Shown here: positions 1 through 7,103 of the stretch, piece by piece
Layout: every line of letters begins with the position of its first letter
Position numbering within the stretch: the first letter of the stretch is position 1
Assembly (NCBI GenBank): GCA_002348425.1
Contig: DEBE01000019.1
Span: forward strand, 1 to 18,318
DNA from: Alphaproteobacteria bacterium UBA2964
GTDB taxonomy: Bacteria; Pseudomonadota; Alphaproteobacteria; MPNO01; UBA2964
Reading direction: 5' to 3'
DNA: 18,318 nucleotides
Made by a program: the position numbers and the translations under genes
Notes under the pieces: model-generated
What the model saw: the letters and a program-made list of their open reading frames with translations, nothing else
Databases searched by the model: none
Told to the model about the DNA's origin: nothing

Positions 1-68
1 CCATACATTGGAATTTCTTTGTGTATTTGGGTAATCCCATCAAGAACATCTTGGGTAGTTAACGCCAT
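1..68 (-). CDS. 5' end of an unidentified protein gene (partial)
   Basis: Only the first 22 codons are inside the window; the gene continues off the left edge. The start is firm: an ATG at 66-68 on the minus strand is preceded by a full AGGAGG Shine-Dalgarno at 75-80 with 6 nt spacing. The peptide begins MALTTQDVLDGITQIHKEIP. It is polar, has no signal peptide or membrane segment, and I do not recognise the family. A promoter overlapping a palindrome lies directly upstream, so the gene is probably regulated. It is divergent from the GFA-family gene at 211. Confidence 0.7.
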   Translation of the reverse strand, partial: MALTTQDVLDGITQIHKEIPMY

Positions 69-80
69 TGTAAACCTCCT

Positions 81-102
81 ATTTCATAAATAATTATGAA
101 AT
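81..102. promoter_or_regulatory. Operator-like perfect palindrome over the -10 region
   Basis: ATTTCATAA (81-89) and TTATGAAAT (94-102) form a perfect 9-bp inverted repeat around the 4-nt centre ATAA. It covers the predicted -10 box and ends next to the Shine-Dalgarno of the left-edge gene. That is where a repressor dimer would bind. In the RNA it could instead fold as an AT-rich hairpin beside the ribosome binding site. The regulator is unknown. Confidence 0.5.
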
Positions 103-121
103 ACAGGTCTTTCTTTGTCTA
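93..121 (-). promoter_or_regulatory. Promoter of the partial left-edge gene
   Basis: On the minus strand TAGACA (116-121) and CATAAT (93-98) are separated by exactly 17 nt, a good sigma-70-like pair. The leader to the ATG at 68 is short and contains AGGAGG. The -10 box lies inside one arm of the palindrome at 81-102. Confidence 0.5.
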
Positions 122-125
122 GCTT

Positions 126-154
126 TTGAAAAAAATTACTAGCAGTTATAGATA
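126..154 (+). promoter_or_regulatory. Possible promoter of the GFA-family gene
   Basis: TTGAAA (126-131) is followed after 17 nt by TAGATA (149-154). The -35 is good and the -10 is mediocre; TATAGA at 147 with 15 nt spacing is an alternative. It is back-to-back with the divergent promoter at 93-121. Confidence 0.3.
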
Positions 155-210
155 AATAAATCTGTAGAGGACTAAAATAAAAAGAGTAAAACAAGACAAA
201 TAGGAACATT

Positions 211-627
211 ATGGACAAATTTGGAACTGGTGGATGTCTTTGCGGTGAAATACGATATTTTTGTAACGAAAAACCTCTAATGACTGGTCTATGCCACTGC
301 CGAGACTGTCAAACAAACACCGGAACTGCATTCGGTACTTTGATGATATTTTCAAAAACCTCTGTAACTTTAAGAGGAGGCTCCTTTGGTGTTTATGATA
401 GCAAGGGTGATAGTGGAAAAATGGTAAGAAGAAGTTTTTGTAAAGATTGTGGTACTCCCTTCATGTTTGAATATGAAGTTACGCCTGATTTTCGAGTTAT
501 TCTGGGCGGCACATTCGATAATCCCAATCTCGTAAAACCGGAATGGAATATCTATACATCAAGTAAACAGCCATGGCTTGAGTTATCAAAAGATTTAAAG
601 TGTTTTGACCGTGGTTTTAAAAGGTGA
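211..627 (+). CDS. GFA/CENP-V family zinc-binding protein (DUF636)
   Basis: This 138-residue protein carries the full cysteine set of the GFA (glutathione-dependent formaldehyde-activating) fold: C9 and C11 in GGCLCGEIRY, C28, C30 and C33 in LCHCRDC, and C77 and C80 in FCKDCG. These correspond to the seven zinc-ligand cysteines known from Paracoccus Gfa. The length is normal for single-domain members. Most members, probably including this one, have no established substrate, so a formaldehyde or glutathione role is only a family guess. The protein is cytoplasmic, with no signal peptide. A weak AGGAA motif precedes the ATG. The gene stands alone and is divergent from the left-edge gene. Confidence 0.9.
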   Translation: MDKFGTGGCLCGEIRYFCNEKPLMTGLCHCRDCQTNTGTAFGTLMIFSKTSVTLRGGSFGVYDSKGDSGKMVRRSFCKDCGTPFMFEYEVTPDFRVILGGTFDNPNLVKPEWNIYTSSKQPWLELSKDLKCFDRGFKR

Positions 628-657
628 CTAATAATTAATGTTTATTTTTTACTATAT

Positions 658-683
658 AAAAAAGCCCCGCTCTGAAGCGGGGC
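658..683 (-). terminator. Intrinsic terminator of the 2OG-oxygenase-like gene
   Basis: GCCCCGC (664-670) and GCGGGGC (677-683) form a 7-bp GC-rich stem with loop TCTGAA. Read on the minus strand it is followed by six T residues (658-663), so it is an intrinsic terminator for the leftward gene ending at 810. On the plus strand the tract after the stem (ATAGTTT) is weaker, but it may also help to end the GFA gene. Confidence 0.85.
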
Positions 684-696
684 ATAGTTTACAGGG

Positions 697-722
697 AGGT
701 ACGATCAGCTTAGATCGTACCT
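697..722. repeat. Second perfect hairpin in the same 3' region
   Basis: AGGTACGATC (697-706) and GATCGTACCT (713-722) form a 10-bp perfect inverted repeat with loop AGCTTA. It lies 13 nt from the terminator stem, inside the 3' UTR of the minus-strand gene. It has no T tract of its own. It could protect the mRNA 3' end, be a protein-binding site, or be a remnant of a small repeat element. Confidence 0.6.
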
Positions 723-809
723 TCAATACGTGACTAAATTTTGAACGGTTCACTAAACGATTCTTTTGTAGGTTTTCATGCAGGTAATCCCGTTGTATTT
801 GGTTTGTTA

Positions 810-1499
810 TTATTTTTCTCCAACATGAACAACCTCGCCGGGCACTTCAACATCATTAATATTCCAGGCGATGGTAATGCGCGGTTTATCGCCTTGGTAT
901 GGCGCAACCATATGTGTTAAATGAGACGGAAATATTACCATCGCCGAAGCAATATCACCAATCGGTCGGAAAAAACTCTGTACAAAATTCGGAGCATAGG
1001 GACAACATTGCGGGAGCCGTGGATCGCTGAACATCAAATGACCATTGAGGGGTTCATCACTAACAGAATCTCCATTCCCAGGTTCCAATGAATAAACGAC
1101 AGACAAAGAAGAACGTTGATGTGAATGCGGAATTAACCACTCGCCGTGTTGCATGACGTTGGCCCAGGAATCATCGACAATGGCATTTTTTTCTTTTGTA
1201 ATTAATTTAAAAAACACCTTCGCCCGAGCATCAATCAAATCAAAAAATGGTATATTCAATTGCTCAAGATTTCTTATTTTCATTCCTCCATGGGCAAGAC
1301 TATTTAGAGGTTTTTCTTTTCGTTGTTTTTTGTCTCTTCTTAATAATTCTTCTACAAGTGGAGCCTTGTATGCTTCAAGTTCTGGGTTCTCAATAGTAAA
1401 TATGTCCCCATCATGTCGGGTCATTTGTGTTTGATCCCGCCAAACAGGAAACTGCTTGATACCGAGTAGTACGCCGTCTCTTTCTATGTCGCGGGTCAT
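810..1499 (-). CDS. Putative 2OG-Fe(II) oxygenase (2OG-FeII_Oxy_5 / TIGR02466-like)
   Basis: The predicted protein has 229 residues. The central to C-terminal part fits the double-stranded beta-helix of this family: SWANVMQHGEW at 111-121, PHSHQ at 124-128, a FSDP element at 157-160, then PSHLTHMVAPYQGDKPRITI at 191-210 with H196 and R207 as likely distal iron and 2-oxoglutarate ligands. H125 or H127 probably supplies the first iron ligand. The substrate is unknown. I chose the ATG at 1499; an in-frame TTG at 1607 would add 36 residues (rich in Leu, Lys and Arg) that do not look like part of the domain. Neither start has a strong Shine-Dalgarno. The gene is monocistronic and ends before a clear terminator. 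Confidence 0.75.
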   Translation of the reverse strand: MTRDIERDGVLLGIKQFPVWRDQTQMTRHDGDIFTIENPELEAYKAPLVEELLRRDKKQRKEKPLNSLAHGGMKIRNLEQLNIPFFDLIDARAKVFFKLITKEKNAIVDDSWANVMQHGEWLIPHSHQRSSLSVVYSLEPGNGDSVSDEPLNGHLMFSDPRLPQCCPYAPNFVQSFFRPIGDIASAMVIFPSHLTHMVAPYQGDKPRITIAWNINDVEVPGEVVHVGEK

Positions 1500-1706
1500 T
1501 GTCTTATGAGTACGTTTTCTTTTTTTAAGTAAGATAAAAAATGATAGCTCGATTAAGTCCTTTGAACAACGGAGTATGTAACAATGTATAATTAAATCTT
1601 CTGCCAAAGAACGAATGATATCAAGAAATTAACATGACTTCGCCCATATTTCGGCCTATTTCCTCCTCAAAAATTTATTAATTAATCATTCTCTTTTTTT
1701 TTAATC

Positions 1707-2015
1707 ATGAGGACAAATTCTATGCTCAGCACTTTTTTTATTGCTACATTTTCTGCGCTCATTCTTGAGGGTGAACCAAAGACAACGACTTCAGTAAGCC
1801 AACCCTCAATTATTAAGGGCCCATCTTTATCTAAAAATAATAAAGCGGAGGAGACGTTTAATAAATTGGGGTTACCCAAAAATATAGACCTAACTGTTAT
1901 GAAATTAGATAAGGTTTCTAGCCAACCAAAGAATAATAAACGCGGAATTTCTGGATGGTCAAAAGACAAGGAGGTACAAGATGTCAAAAACGGTAATCCA
2001 GATTGGATGAAATAA
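1707..2015 (+). CDS. Hypothetical small, possibly secreted protein
   Basis: This is a 102-residue reading frame without recognised homology. Residues 1-21 look like a weak signal peptide: one Arg near the N-terminus, then the hydrophobic stretch MLSTFFIATFSALILEG. The rest is Lys-, Asn- and Ser-rich and hydrophilic and ends in NPDWMK. The first ATG has no Shine-Dalgarno; an in-frame ATG at 1722 is preceded by TGAGGA at 9 nt and may be the real start, at the cost of the Arg. A 101-codon frame on the opposite strand has no better support. It may be a real periplasmic protein or a chance frame. Confidence 0.35.
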   Translation: MRTNSMLSTFFIATFSALILEGEPKTTTSVSQPSIIKGPSLSKNNKAEETFNKLGLPKNIDLTVMKLDKVSSQPKNNKRGISGWSKDKEVQDVKNGNPDWMK

Positions 2016-2149
2016 TATAATATTTAAAAAGATATTCCATCAGGTATTTATTTTGAAACCTGAAACGGTATTTGATGGCAGTTCTAATATTTTATTAGTT
2101 TGTTTGGAGATGTGATAATCGTATTTAGAAAATGATTTTCAAAATAATG

Positions 2150-2158
2150 TGATATAAT
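2150..2158 (+). promoter_or_regulatory. Extended -10 promoter upstream of the PPOX gene
   Basis: A perfect TATAAT (2153-2158) is preceded by TGA, which gives the extended -10 pattern TGnTATAAT. No good -35 box lies at the usual distance, which is expected for extended -10 promoters. It would make a leader of roughly 105 nt before the ATG at 2271. Confidence 0.45.
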
Positions 2159-2270
2159 TAACGACATATAAACAAATTGTCTGTTACTTATAGGTAGTTG
2201 AAAGTGATTATCTCGAGCTTGAACAGGGAAAAGTTTGGCAAATCTTTTTAAACCCAAAAAAGGACAGCTA

Positions 2271-2909
2271 ATGGATAGTGATTTTTGTGGCAATAGCTTC
2301 GAGATTAATTCTGAAAAGGAGCTGGAAGAGTTATACGGCATACCGCACGAAAACGTTATAAAAAAACAAACAGATCACATAGTTGATCCGGGACAAGCAT
2401 TTATTGAAGCCTCACCGTTTCTTATTTTGGCCACTGCAGGAGCAAATGGTGTGGATTGTTCGCCAAAAGGTGATGCCCCGGGATTTGTTCAAATACCGGA
2501 TCCTAAAACTCTGTTGATACCGGATCGGCCGGGTAATAACCGAATTGATGGTATGAAAAATATTGTCCAGAATTCAATGGTTGGACTTATTTTTATGGTT
2601 CCCGGGTCATCAACTACTTATCGTGTTAATGGGCGCGCTATTATTAGTATTGATCCGAACTTGCTGGATCGTTTTTTGGTACGTAATAAGAGGCCGAGGG
2701 CTGTCATTGTTGTTACCGTTGAGGAAGCTTTCCATCATTGCCCCAAGGCTTTTGTGCGTTCAAAGTTTTGGACGCAGCTCAACGACGCAAATATTCAGTC
2801 TGTGCCAAATACGGGTACCTTTGCTGCTTATCGTGACGGAGGCGACGAAGAGTATGAACAAAATTACGAAAGAGATTATCAAAACCGTTTAAAAGAAAGT
2901 CTTTATTAA
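2271..2909 (+). CDS. PPOX-family FMN-binding protein (TIGR04025-like)
   Basis: This 212-residue protein belongs to the pyridoxamine 5'-phosphate oxidase-like split-barrel flavoproteins, in the subgroup typified by MSMEG_1024. Matching elements are EKELEELYG (15-23), SPFLILATAGANGVDCSPKGD (about 48-68), the LLIPDRPGNNR motif (81-91), RVNGRA (118-123) and a late HCPKAFVRS (156-164). The subgroup has been annotated as possible pyridoxamine oxidase, but true PLP synthesis is not shown; an FMN- or F420-type reductase role is equally possible. The ATG at 2271 has AAGGA 6-7 nt upstream and is preferred over the in-frame TTG at 2235. A hairpin spans the stop codon. The metallophosphoesterase gene follows after about 90 nt. 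Confidence 0.85.
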   Translation: MDSDFCGNSFEINSEKELEELYGIPHENVIKKQTDHIVDPGQAFIEASPFLILATAGANGVDCSPKGDAPGFVQIPDPKTLLIPDRPGNNRIDGMKNIVQNSMVGLIFMVPGSSTTYRVNGRAIISIDPNLLDRFLVRNKRPRAVIVVTVEEAFHHCPKAFVRSKFWTQLNDANIQSVPNTGTFAAYRDGGDEEYEQNYERDYQNRLKESLY

Positions 2910-2928
2910 TCACGAAATAAAGGCTTTC
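2895..2928 (+). terminator. Hairpin across the PPOX stop codon
   Basis: GAAAGTCTTTAT (2895-2906) pairs with ATAAAGGCTTTC (2917-2928), 12 bp with one central T-G wobble and an approximately 10-nt loop. The stop codon TAA (2907-2909) is at the top of the stem. No T tract follows on the plus strand, so it may be a weak or Rho-assisted terminator or an mRNA-stabilising structure. Confidence 0.4.
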
Positions 2929-3001
2929 GTTGCTAAGATCTTTATCGTTTTGTTTACATTACCTTACGGTTAAAATTTTTGATTTGAAAGAGGACTCAAA
3001 C

Positions 3002-3931
3002 TTGTCAGTTGGCTTTGACATTATCGGTGATATACACGGGCACGCCGAAAAGCTCAGGAATCTTCTTCGAAAGATGGGATACAAGAAGGCGATATCTAGT
3101 TGGTCGCACTCTGAAAGAGTAGCTATTTTTGTCGGAGACTTGATTGATCGTGGGCCTGAGCAACTTGGCACCCTTAAACTTATACGAAATATGGTGGAGA
3201 TGGGTAATGCGAGGGTGGTTATGGGTAATCACGAGTTTAATGCTATCGGCTGGATGACTCGAGATCCGGATAATCTGGAACACTACCTTCGTCAAAGACA
3301 CGGAGATAAGGGTAAAATTAACAGGCGGCAGCATTCTAGGTTCCTCGAGGAAGTTGGTGAAGGGAGTGCAACGCATGAGGAGTGGGTTGACTGGATGAAA
3401 AGTTTGCCACTCTGGATAGAAGAAAAAGATTATAGAGTAGTCCATGCCTGTTGGGATGGAGGATTGATTGAAAAACTAAGGTTGTCTCTTGATGAAGACC
3501 ACACCTTAAATGATGCGGTTTTGATAGAAGGGTATCGAAAGGGGTCGGCGGCCTACAATTGTATCGATACAATACTAAAAGGGGTAGAAGTTCCTCTACC
3601 CTCAGGACAATACTTTACTGACAAGGATGGTGTTCGGAGATCTGATATTCGGGTGAGGTGGTGGGACAGTAGCCTTGATAGTTATAAGTCCGCATATATT
3701 GGTCCGCCGGGTGTCTCCCTTCCTGACACACCAATTATAAATCACGTGAAGGTGTCCGCTCCAGATAAGCCTACATTTTTTGGCCATTACTGGTTTGAGC
3801 CGGAAAGTGAAAAGGTTCCGGTTACTATGAAGGCGGTTTGTCTGGATTATAGTGTTGCTGCTGGAGGTCCGCTGGTTGCTTACAGGTTTGACGGAGAACA
3901 AGAATTGTCTGAAAGTAAGTTCATTTGGTAG
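3002..3931 (+). CDS. Calcineurin-like metallophosphoesterase
   Basis: This 309-residue phosphoesterase of the PF00149 fold has all the metal-binding motifs in order: GDIHGH (D10, H12), GDLIDRG (D46, D49) and GNHE (N76, H77), with a late GHYWF near residue 258 completing the centre. The layout resembles the PrpE/ApaH-like and serine/threonine phosphatase-like branch, so the substrate could be a dinucleotide polyphosphate or a phosphoprotein; neither is proven. No ATG fits. TTG at 3002 is chosen because GAGGA lies 7-8 nt upstream and the core begins at once (MSVGFDIIGD). A TTG at 2930 would add 24 residues without a good ribosome binding site. It may be co-transcribed with the PPOX gene. Confidence 0.85.
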   Translation: MSVGFDIIGDIHGHAEKLRNLLRKMGYKKAISSWSHSERVAIFVGDLIDRGPEQLGTLKLIRNMVEMGNARVVMGNHEFNAIGWMTRDPDNLEHYLRQRHGDKGKINRRQHSRFLEEVGEGSATHEEWVDWMKSLPLWIEEKDYRVVHACWDGGLIEKLRLSLDEDHTLNDAVLIEGYRKGSAAYNCIDTILKGVEVPLPSGQYFTDKDGVRRSDIRVRWWDSSLDSYKSAYIGPPGVSLPDTPIINHVKVSAPDKPTFFGHYWFEPESEKVPVTMKAVCLDYSVAAGGPLVAYRFDGEQELSESKFIW

Positions 3932-3963
3932 CAATCTTATATAATCGGTCAACAGCGAGGTTT

Positions 3964-4086
3964 ATGATAAAGTCTTTTGAAAGCGGATTCCTTGAGTCAA
4001 AATCTCTCAATGTCATTTATGGTATTACAGGCAATTTTTATCGACTAAAAAATTTAGCAGGCGACGGTGATGAACCGATTTACTAA
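3964..4086 (+). CDS. Possible 40-residue small protein upstream of the EF-hand hydrolase
   Basis: An ATG at 3964, three bases after GAGG, opens a 40-codon frame that stops at 4084-4086, so it overlaps the start of the next gene by 17 nt. The peptide (MIKSFESGFL...) is polar and matches nothing I know. If translated it could couple to the hydrolase start, but the Shine-Dalgarno spacing is too short for an efficient start. A TATAAT at 3940-3945 lies upstream of both. Confidence 0.2.
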   Translation: MIKSFESGFLESKSLNVIYGITGNFYRLKNLAGDGDEPIY

Positions 4087-5341
4087 TTGCATTGCAACCC
4101 AAAAAAAGTCTTCTTTCCAAATTATTTTCGTTGCCTGGATGATTACGATTGTCTCGTCAAATGTATATTCTCAACATCGTTTGATCGAAAAATTTGATAC
4201 AGATGATAATAATATTATCGAACGTAGTGAACTTCCTGAAGAGGTAGTTCCGCCATTTCTGAAAATGAGGTTTGGAGATATTGATTGCGACAAAGATGAC
4301 GGTATTAGCCATCAAGAACTCATGACCTTCTTTAAGGGTGGGCGAGGAACCTGTGAGTCCAACAGAGGTAATTTTGGTTCCTCTAAGCCATATCAACATC
4401 GGCTTATAAAATTGATGGATAGGGATGAAAACGGAACGATTGAATTATTAGAAATCCCACCAAATGCGAGAATTAGATCCAGTTTTGGAAAAATTGATTG
4501 CGACAAAAGTGGAGGAATATCCAATACCGAATTGGTTAGGTTTTTTCGGTCTGGCCGATCGGGGTGCCCTCCTGGCATTGTTATGGAAAGTAAGAATAAA
4601 AAAACAAAGAAATTCTTGGAACTTTCAAGTCAGTTAAATCAATATTCTGCAAAGATGATGAAGCCGAGCGGAAAAGGACCTTATCCGGTTATAATCATGA
4701 GCCATGGGAGTGGAGGGGCTATTCCCGGTTATTCCCGGTGGGGTAAGCAGCTAGTTAAATGGGGTGTGGCGCCAATCATTATCGATCATTATGGGCCGCG
4801 GGGTGTTAGGAGAGCTCCATCACAGGTTGAAAGTATAGAATGGAGAAAGGAGGATCTTCTATCTCTACTCAAGGTAATCAAAGACAGAAGGGATGTGGAT
4901 CAAAATAACGTAAGTTTGGCGGGTTGGTCGGCGGGGGCTTATTTGGTATTCGGCGGCATATTTAATGAGGATATTAAAAGGCAAACAGGTTTTAAAAATA
5001 GTTTCAAGGCAGCGATTCTTTTTTATCCAGCTTCTCAATCAGTATTTGATAATTTTGATCTTCGGCCCATTCAGATTCCTACGATCTTTTTAACCGGTGA
5101 ACTCGATAGGATATGGTCTGAAGGAGATTATGTTTGGCAAGATAATATCAATGAAATTCGATCAGAAAACGGAAGTTTTTATTTAAAAGTTTACCCTAAT
5201 GCTATTCATGGTTTTGAATCGTTCCCAAAATTTTTAGGTAAGAAGTGTACACCACTTAATTGCTTAGAATATAATGGAGAGGCCCACCAGCGTTCTATCT
5301 TTGATTTAAAAACCTTTGTTGCAACCTATATTATTAAATAA
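4070..5341 (+). CDS. Exported EF-hand / dienelactone-hydrolase-like fusion protein
   Basis: This 423-residue protein has three parts. Residues 1-34 form a signal peptide (hydrophobic FQIIFVAWMITIVSS, likely cleavage after NVYS). Residues 36-166 hold two repeated units of about 60-75 residues, each with two EF-hand loops: D43-E54, D72-E83, D117-E128 and D143-E154, all with acidic residues at positions 1, 3 and 12. Residues about 175-423 form an alpha/beta hydrolase of the dienelactone hydrolase family with SHGSGG (211-216), nucleophile S287 in GWSAG, D346 in GELDRIW and H380 in AIHGFE. The protein is thus probably a periplasmic or secreted serine esterase with calcium-binding N-terminal repeats; the substrate is unknown. 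GTG at 4067 directly precedes the ATG chosen; the Shine-Dalgarno is weak. Confidence 0.85.
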   Translation: MNRFTNCIATQKKSSFQIIFVAWMITIVSSNVYSQHRLIEKFDTDDNNIIERSELPEEVVPPFLKMRFGDIDCDKDDGISHQELMTFFKGGRGTCESNRGNFGSSKPYQHRLIKLMDRDENGTIELLEIPPNARIRSSFGKIDCDKSGGISNTELVRFFRSGRSGCPPGIVMESKNKKTKKFLELSSQLNQYSAKMMKPSGKGPYPVIIMSHGSGGAIPGYSRWGKQLVKWGVAPIIIDHYGPRGVRRAPSQVESIEWRKEDLLSLLKVIKDRRDVDQNNVSLAGWSAGAYLVFGGIFNEDIKRQTGFKNSFKAAILFYPASQSVFDNFDLRPIQIPTIFLTGELDRIWSEGDYVWQDNINEIRSENGSFYLKVYPNAIHGFESFPKFLGKKCTPLNCLEYNGEAHQRSIFDLKTFVATYIIK

Positions 5342-5469
5342 AAAATTAATTTTTAATCCTTCGAAATATGACTTCAAAAATTTTCTATAATCCACCCTTA
5401 TTTTTGCTTTCGCTCCGGTATGCCTTTGAAGGATATTAACTGTGCTGAGCAGAAGAAACGATGAGAAAA
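5342..5469. other. Convergent intergenic region
   Basis: These 128 bases separate the ends of the hydrolase gene and the leftward lipoprotein gene. No stable GC-rich stem followed by a T tract was found, so both transcripts may end by Rho or by extending into each other. Only tiny frames (about 14 codons) occur. Confidence 0.4.
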
Positions 5470-6186
5470 TCAACGTCTGAGTTTTTTCATCAACTTATAT
5501 TTCATAGATTTTTCAAGTTTTTCTAACGGAATTTCACTGGCAATCAGCTTGGTAATGATTTCGTTATTATAATTCAGCAAGGGAAACTCAATTAGGACAA
5601 ACGATCTATAGCGCCTGCCCTCCTGAATGAGATGGCTTTTGACTTTACGGTATCCGGAAATATTTACCTCAGGGATGAGGTTTTTTGTCGTGCTCCTAAG
5701 GTAGGACTGGGCGTTGATTCCTGTATCGTTGAGAATATTAATTACTGTACTCCTGAGCCGGCTATTTAGTTGATCTGCCAGTTGACGCTTCGCGGCTAGA
5801 AGGCTCTTGTCTATTGCAATCTGCATGTTAGACGACAAACCTGTGCCGGTAACCAATAAGCTTAGGTCTATTGTATCAAACCCAGGTTCTACATGCTGGT
5901 TTTTAGGCGGGTTTAAAAACCAGCTGGGTATTATTTTTCTCTTGCCGCTTCTTTGCTCAGAGCTGGTATTTCTCTGCCTCGGGTTTAAGGTTTTAATATT
6001 GTTGGAGAAGGTGGAAGGGTTTGGCTTTACTGTTTCATTGTCCGAAAAATTTTTTGAGGTGTATGAGGGTTTATATTTCTGCTGCTCAATCACACAGCTC
6101 GATAAAAGCATGCTTAAGGTGAGGAAAAGAAGAAGCGGGGCAAATAAAGCAACTTTATTGGAATTTTTGCTAGATAAATAAGACAT
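5470..6186 (-). CDS. LPP20-like lipoprotein
   Basis: This 238-residue outer-envelope lipoprotein has a type II signal peptide with lipobox LSSC (C31). A low-complexity linker follows (32-83, rich in Ser, Asn and Lys). Then comes a domain beginning IPSWFLNPP (86-94), with a GTG-type turn and the alternating helix IAIDKSLLAAKRQLADQL (123-140), which fits the LPP20 family (PF02169; FlgP and Helicobacter Lpp20 are members). The C-terminus is very basic. The residue after Cys31 is Val, not Asp, so there is no classical inner-membrane retention signal. It is the last gene of the three-gene minus-strand operon, 44 nt after the DUF4384 gene. It probably forms part of an envelope assembly with its two neighbours. 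Confidence 0.75.
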   Translation of the reverse strand: MSYLSSKNSNKVALFAPLLLFLTLSMLLSSCVIEQQKYKPSYTSKNFSDNETVKPNPSTFSNNIKTLNPRQRNTSSEQRSGKRKIIPSWFLNPPKNQHVEPGFDTIDLSLLVTGTGLSSNMQIAIDKSLLAAKRQLADQLNSRLRSTVINILNDTGINAQSYLRSTTKNLIPEVNISGYRKVKSHLIQEGRRYRSFVLIEFPLLNYNNEIITKLIASEIPLEKLEKSMKYKLMKKLRR

Positions 6187-6230
6187 TGCGGGCCCTTCTT
6201 AACGCCATTCCATCGCGGGATAATCGAACA

Positions 6231-7103
6231 TTATGGCTGTTTTCCACTGAGAACGTAAAAGTCAATGCGCTTCCTGCGCCAGTCACTTGCAGGAATTTCT
6301 AACAATCGGCCGTTTAGTTCTTCTGGTGTATACTTTTTCTTAAAGTTTATAGGGGAGCGGGTGGCTACTACAAGAACATATTGATCGATAAGAATGACTC
6401 TTCTAAGTGTATTTCTTGAAAACATGGCTCGAAATTCGTAAGGCCTGATTGCATTGGAGGTTGGTACTTTTAACTGGGATGCAAGCCAGTTCCTTTTATC
6501 CAAACGGTTTGGGAATATTCTTGAAACTTGTTTTTTGTTTTCGTCGTGGGGGTCCCAAAGGAATATTGTGACATACATTTTTGTTGACGGAGAGATAAAA
6601 AACTCAATTTTTTCTTGATGTCTGTATTTGCGATCATGTCTGTTAAGCGTTGCGGTAAAGTCAAAACCAGGATCCTTATGGCCTTGCAAAGATTTGACAT
6701 CTGCAGAAATTTTTACTCGGCAAGTTTTATAGTCTTTATCCGAGTTTATAATTTTTTTTGAAATGATTTTTAGGTCACGAATGAGGCCCGTTACTTCACT
6801 CCATATTGACTTGTTGAGTAGGCATTTTTCTGTGTCGCCGGTTTCTGTACACAAAAGGATATCTTGACCAGAGACGATTTCATTGGCACCAATATTTAAC
6901 GCCTCTTTTCTTGCGTTTTGTGTTGCTAAATGACAGGCAGTTGCCTCCGGAACTGTGGGGCCATAGTTGTATGAGCCGACACTTTCGACTGTCCTAGCAA
7001 AGGCACCAACACAAATATTAAAAAAAAACACACTAATCAGAAGTACTGATATATTTAGCTTAGTAATGATTTCTATGAGTTTTTTTAATTTTATCGTTGG
7101 CAT
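6231..7103 (-). CDS. Exported DUF4384 protein with a FlgT-N-like domain
   Basis: This 290-residue protein starts with a signal peptide (hydrophobic 18-34, likely cleavage after AFA at 36). Residues about 37-140 resemble the N-terminal domain of FlgT-type proteins: ESVGSYNYG, then helix ATQNARKEALNIGANEIVSG, with Cys pairs C57/C85 and C94/C128 that could form disulfides. Residues about 148-285 fit DUF4384: FTATLNRHDRKYRHQEKIEF, then MYVTIFLWDP (176-185), then IFPN (196-199) and a RPYEFR segment. DUF4384 domains often occur with peptidases or kinases in envelope proteins. The start ATG lies inside the end of the protease gene (13-nt overlap) without a Shine-Dalgarno, so translation is probably coupled. 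The molecular function is unknown. Confidence 0.75.
   Translation of the reverse strand: MPTIKLKKLIEIITKLNISVLLISVFFFNICVGAFARTVESVGSYNYGPTVPEATACHLATQNARKEALNIGANEIVSGQDILLCTETGDTEKCLLNKSIWSEVTGLIRDLKIISKKIINSDKDYKTCRVKISADVKSLQGHKDPGFDFTATLNRHDRKYRHQEKIEFFISPSTKMYVTIFLWDPHDENKKQVSRIFPNRLDKRNWLASQLKVPTSNAIRPYEFRAMFSRNTLRRVILIDQYVLVVATRSPINFKKKYTPEELNGRLLEIPASDWRRKRIDFYVLSGKQP

Larger units (their letters stand above)
1500..2270. other. Gene-poor AT-rich stretch
   Basis: About 770 bases separate the divergent oxygenase-like and PPOX genes. It holds one doubtful 102-codon reading frame at 1707-2015 (listed separately), an extended -10 promoter near 2150, and runs of A/T. No tRNA, strong hairpin with T tract or tandem repeat was seen. 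Short shared words (GGTATTT at 2043 and near 2068) look like chance. Confidence 0.5.

Noticed and set aside
1153..1434. Plus-strand frame of 93 codons inside the 2OG-oxygenase-like gene
   Set aside because: It is antisense to a gene with a recognisable domain and has no ribosome site or known motif.
1500..1607. Longer oxygenase start (TTG at 1607)
   Set aside because: It adds residues with no domain match and has no Shine-Dalgarno; the ATG at 1499 begins directly before the conserved part.
1682..1987. Minus-strand frame opposite the small hypothetical protein
   Set aside because: No ribosome site, no motif; the composition looks like an antisense shadow.
3005..3952. Minus-strand frames opposite the metallophosphoesterase
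   Set aside because: The plus strand encodes all motifs of a known fold; the opposite frames show none.
5807..6181. Plus-strand frame of 124 codons opposite the lipoprotein gene
   Set aside because: The minus-strand lipoprotein has a lipobox and an LPP20-like domain; this frame is its shadow.
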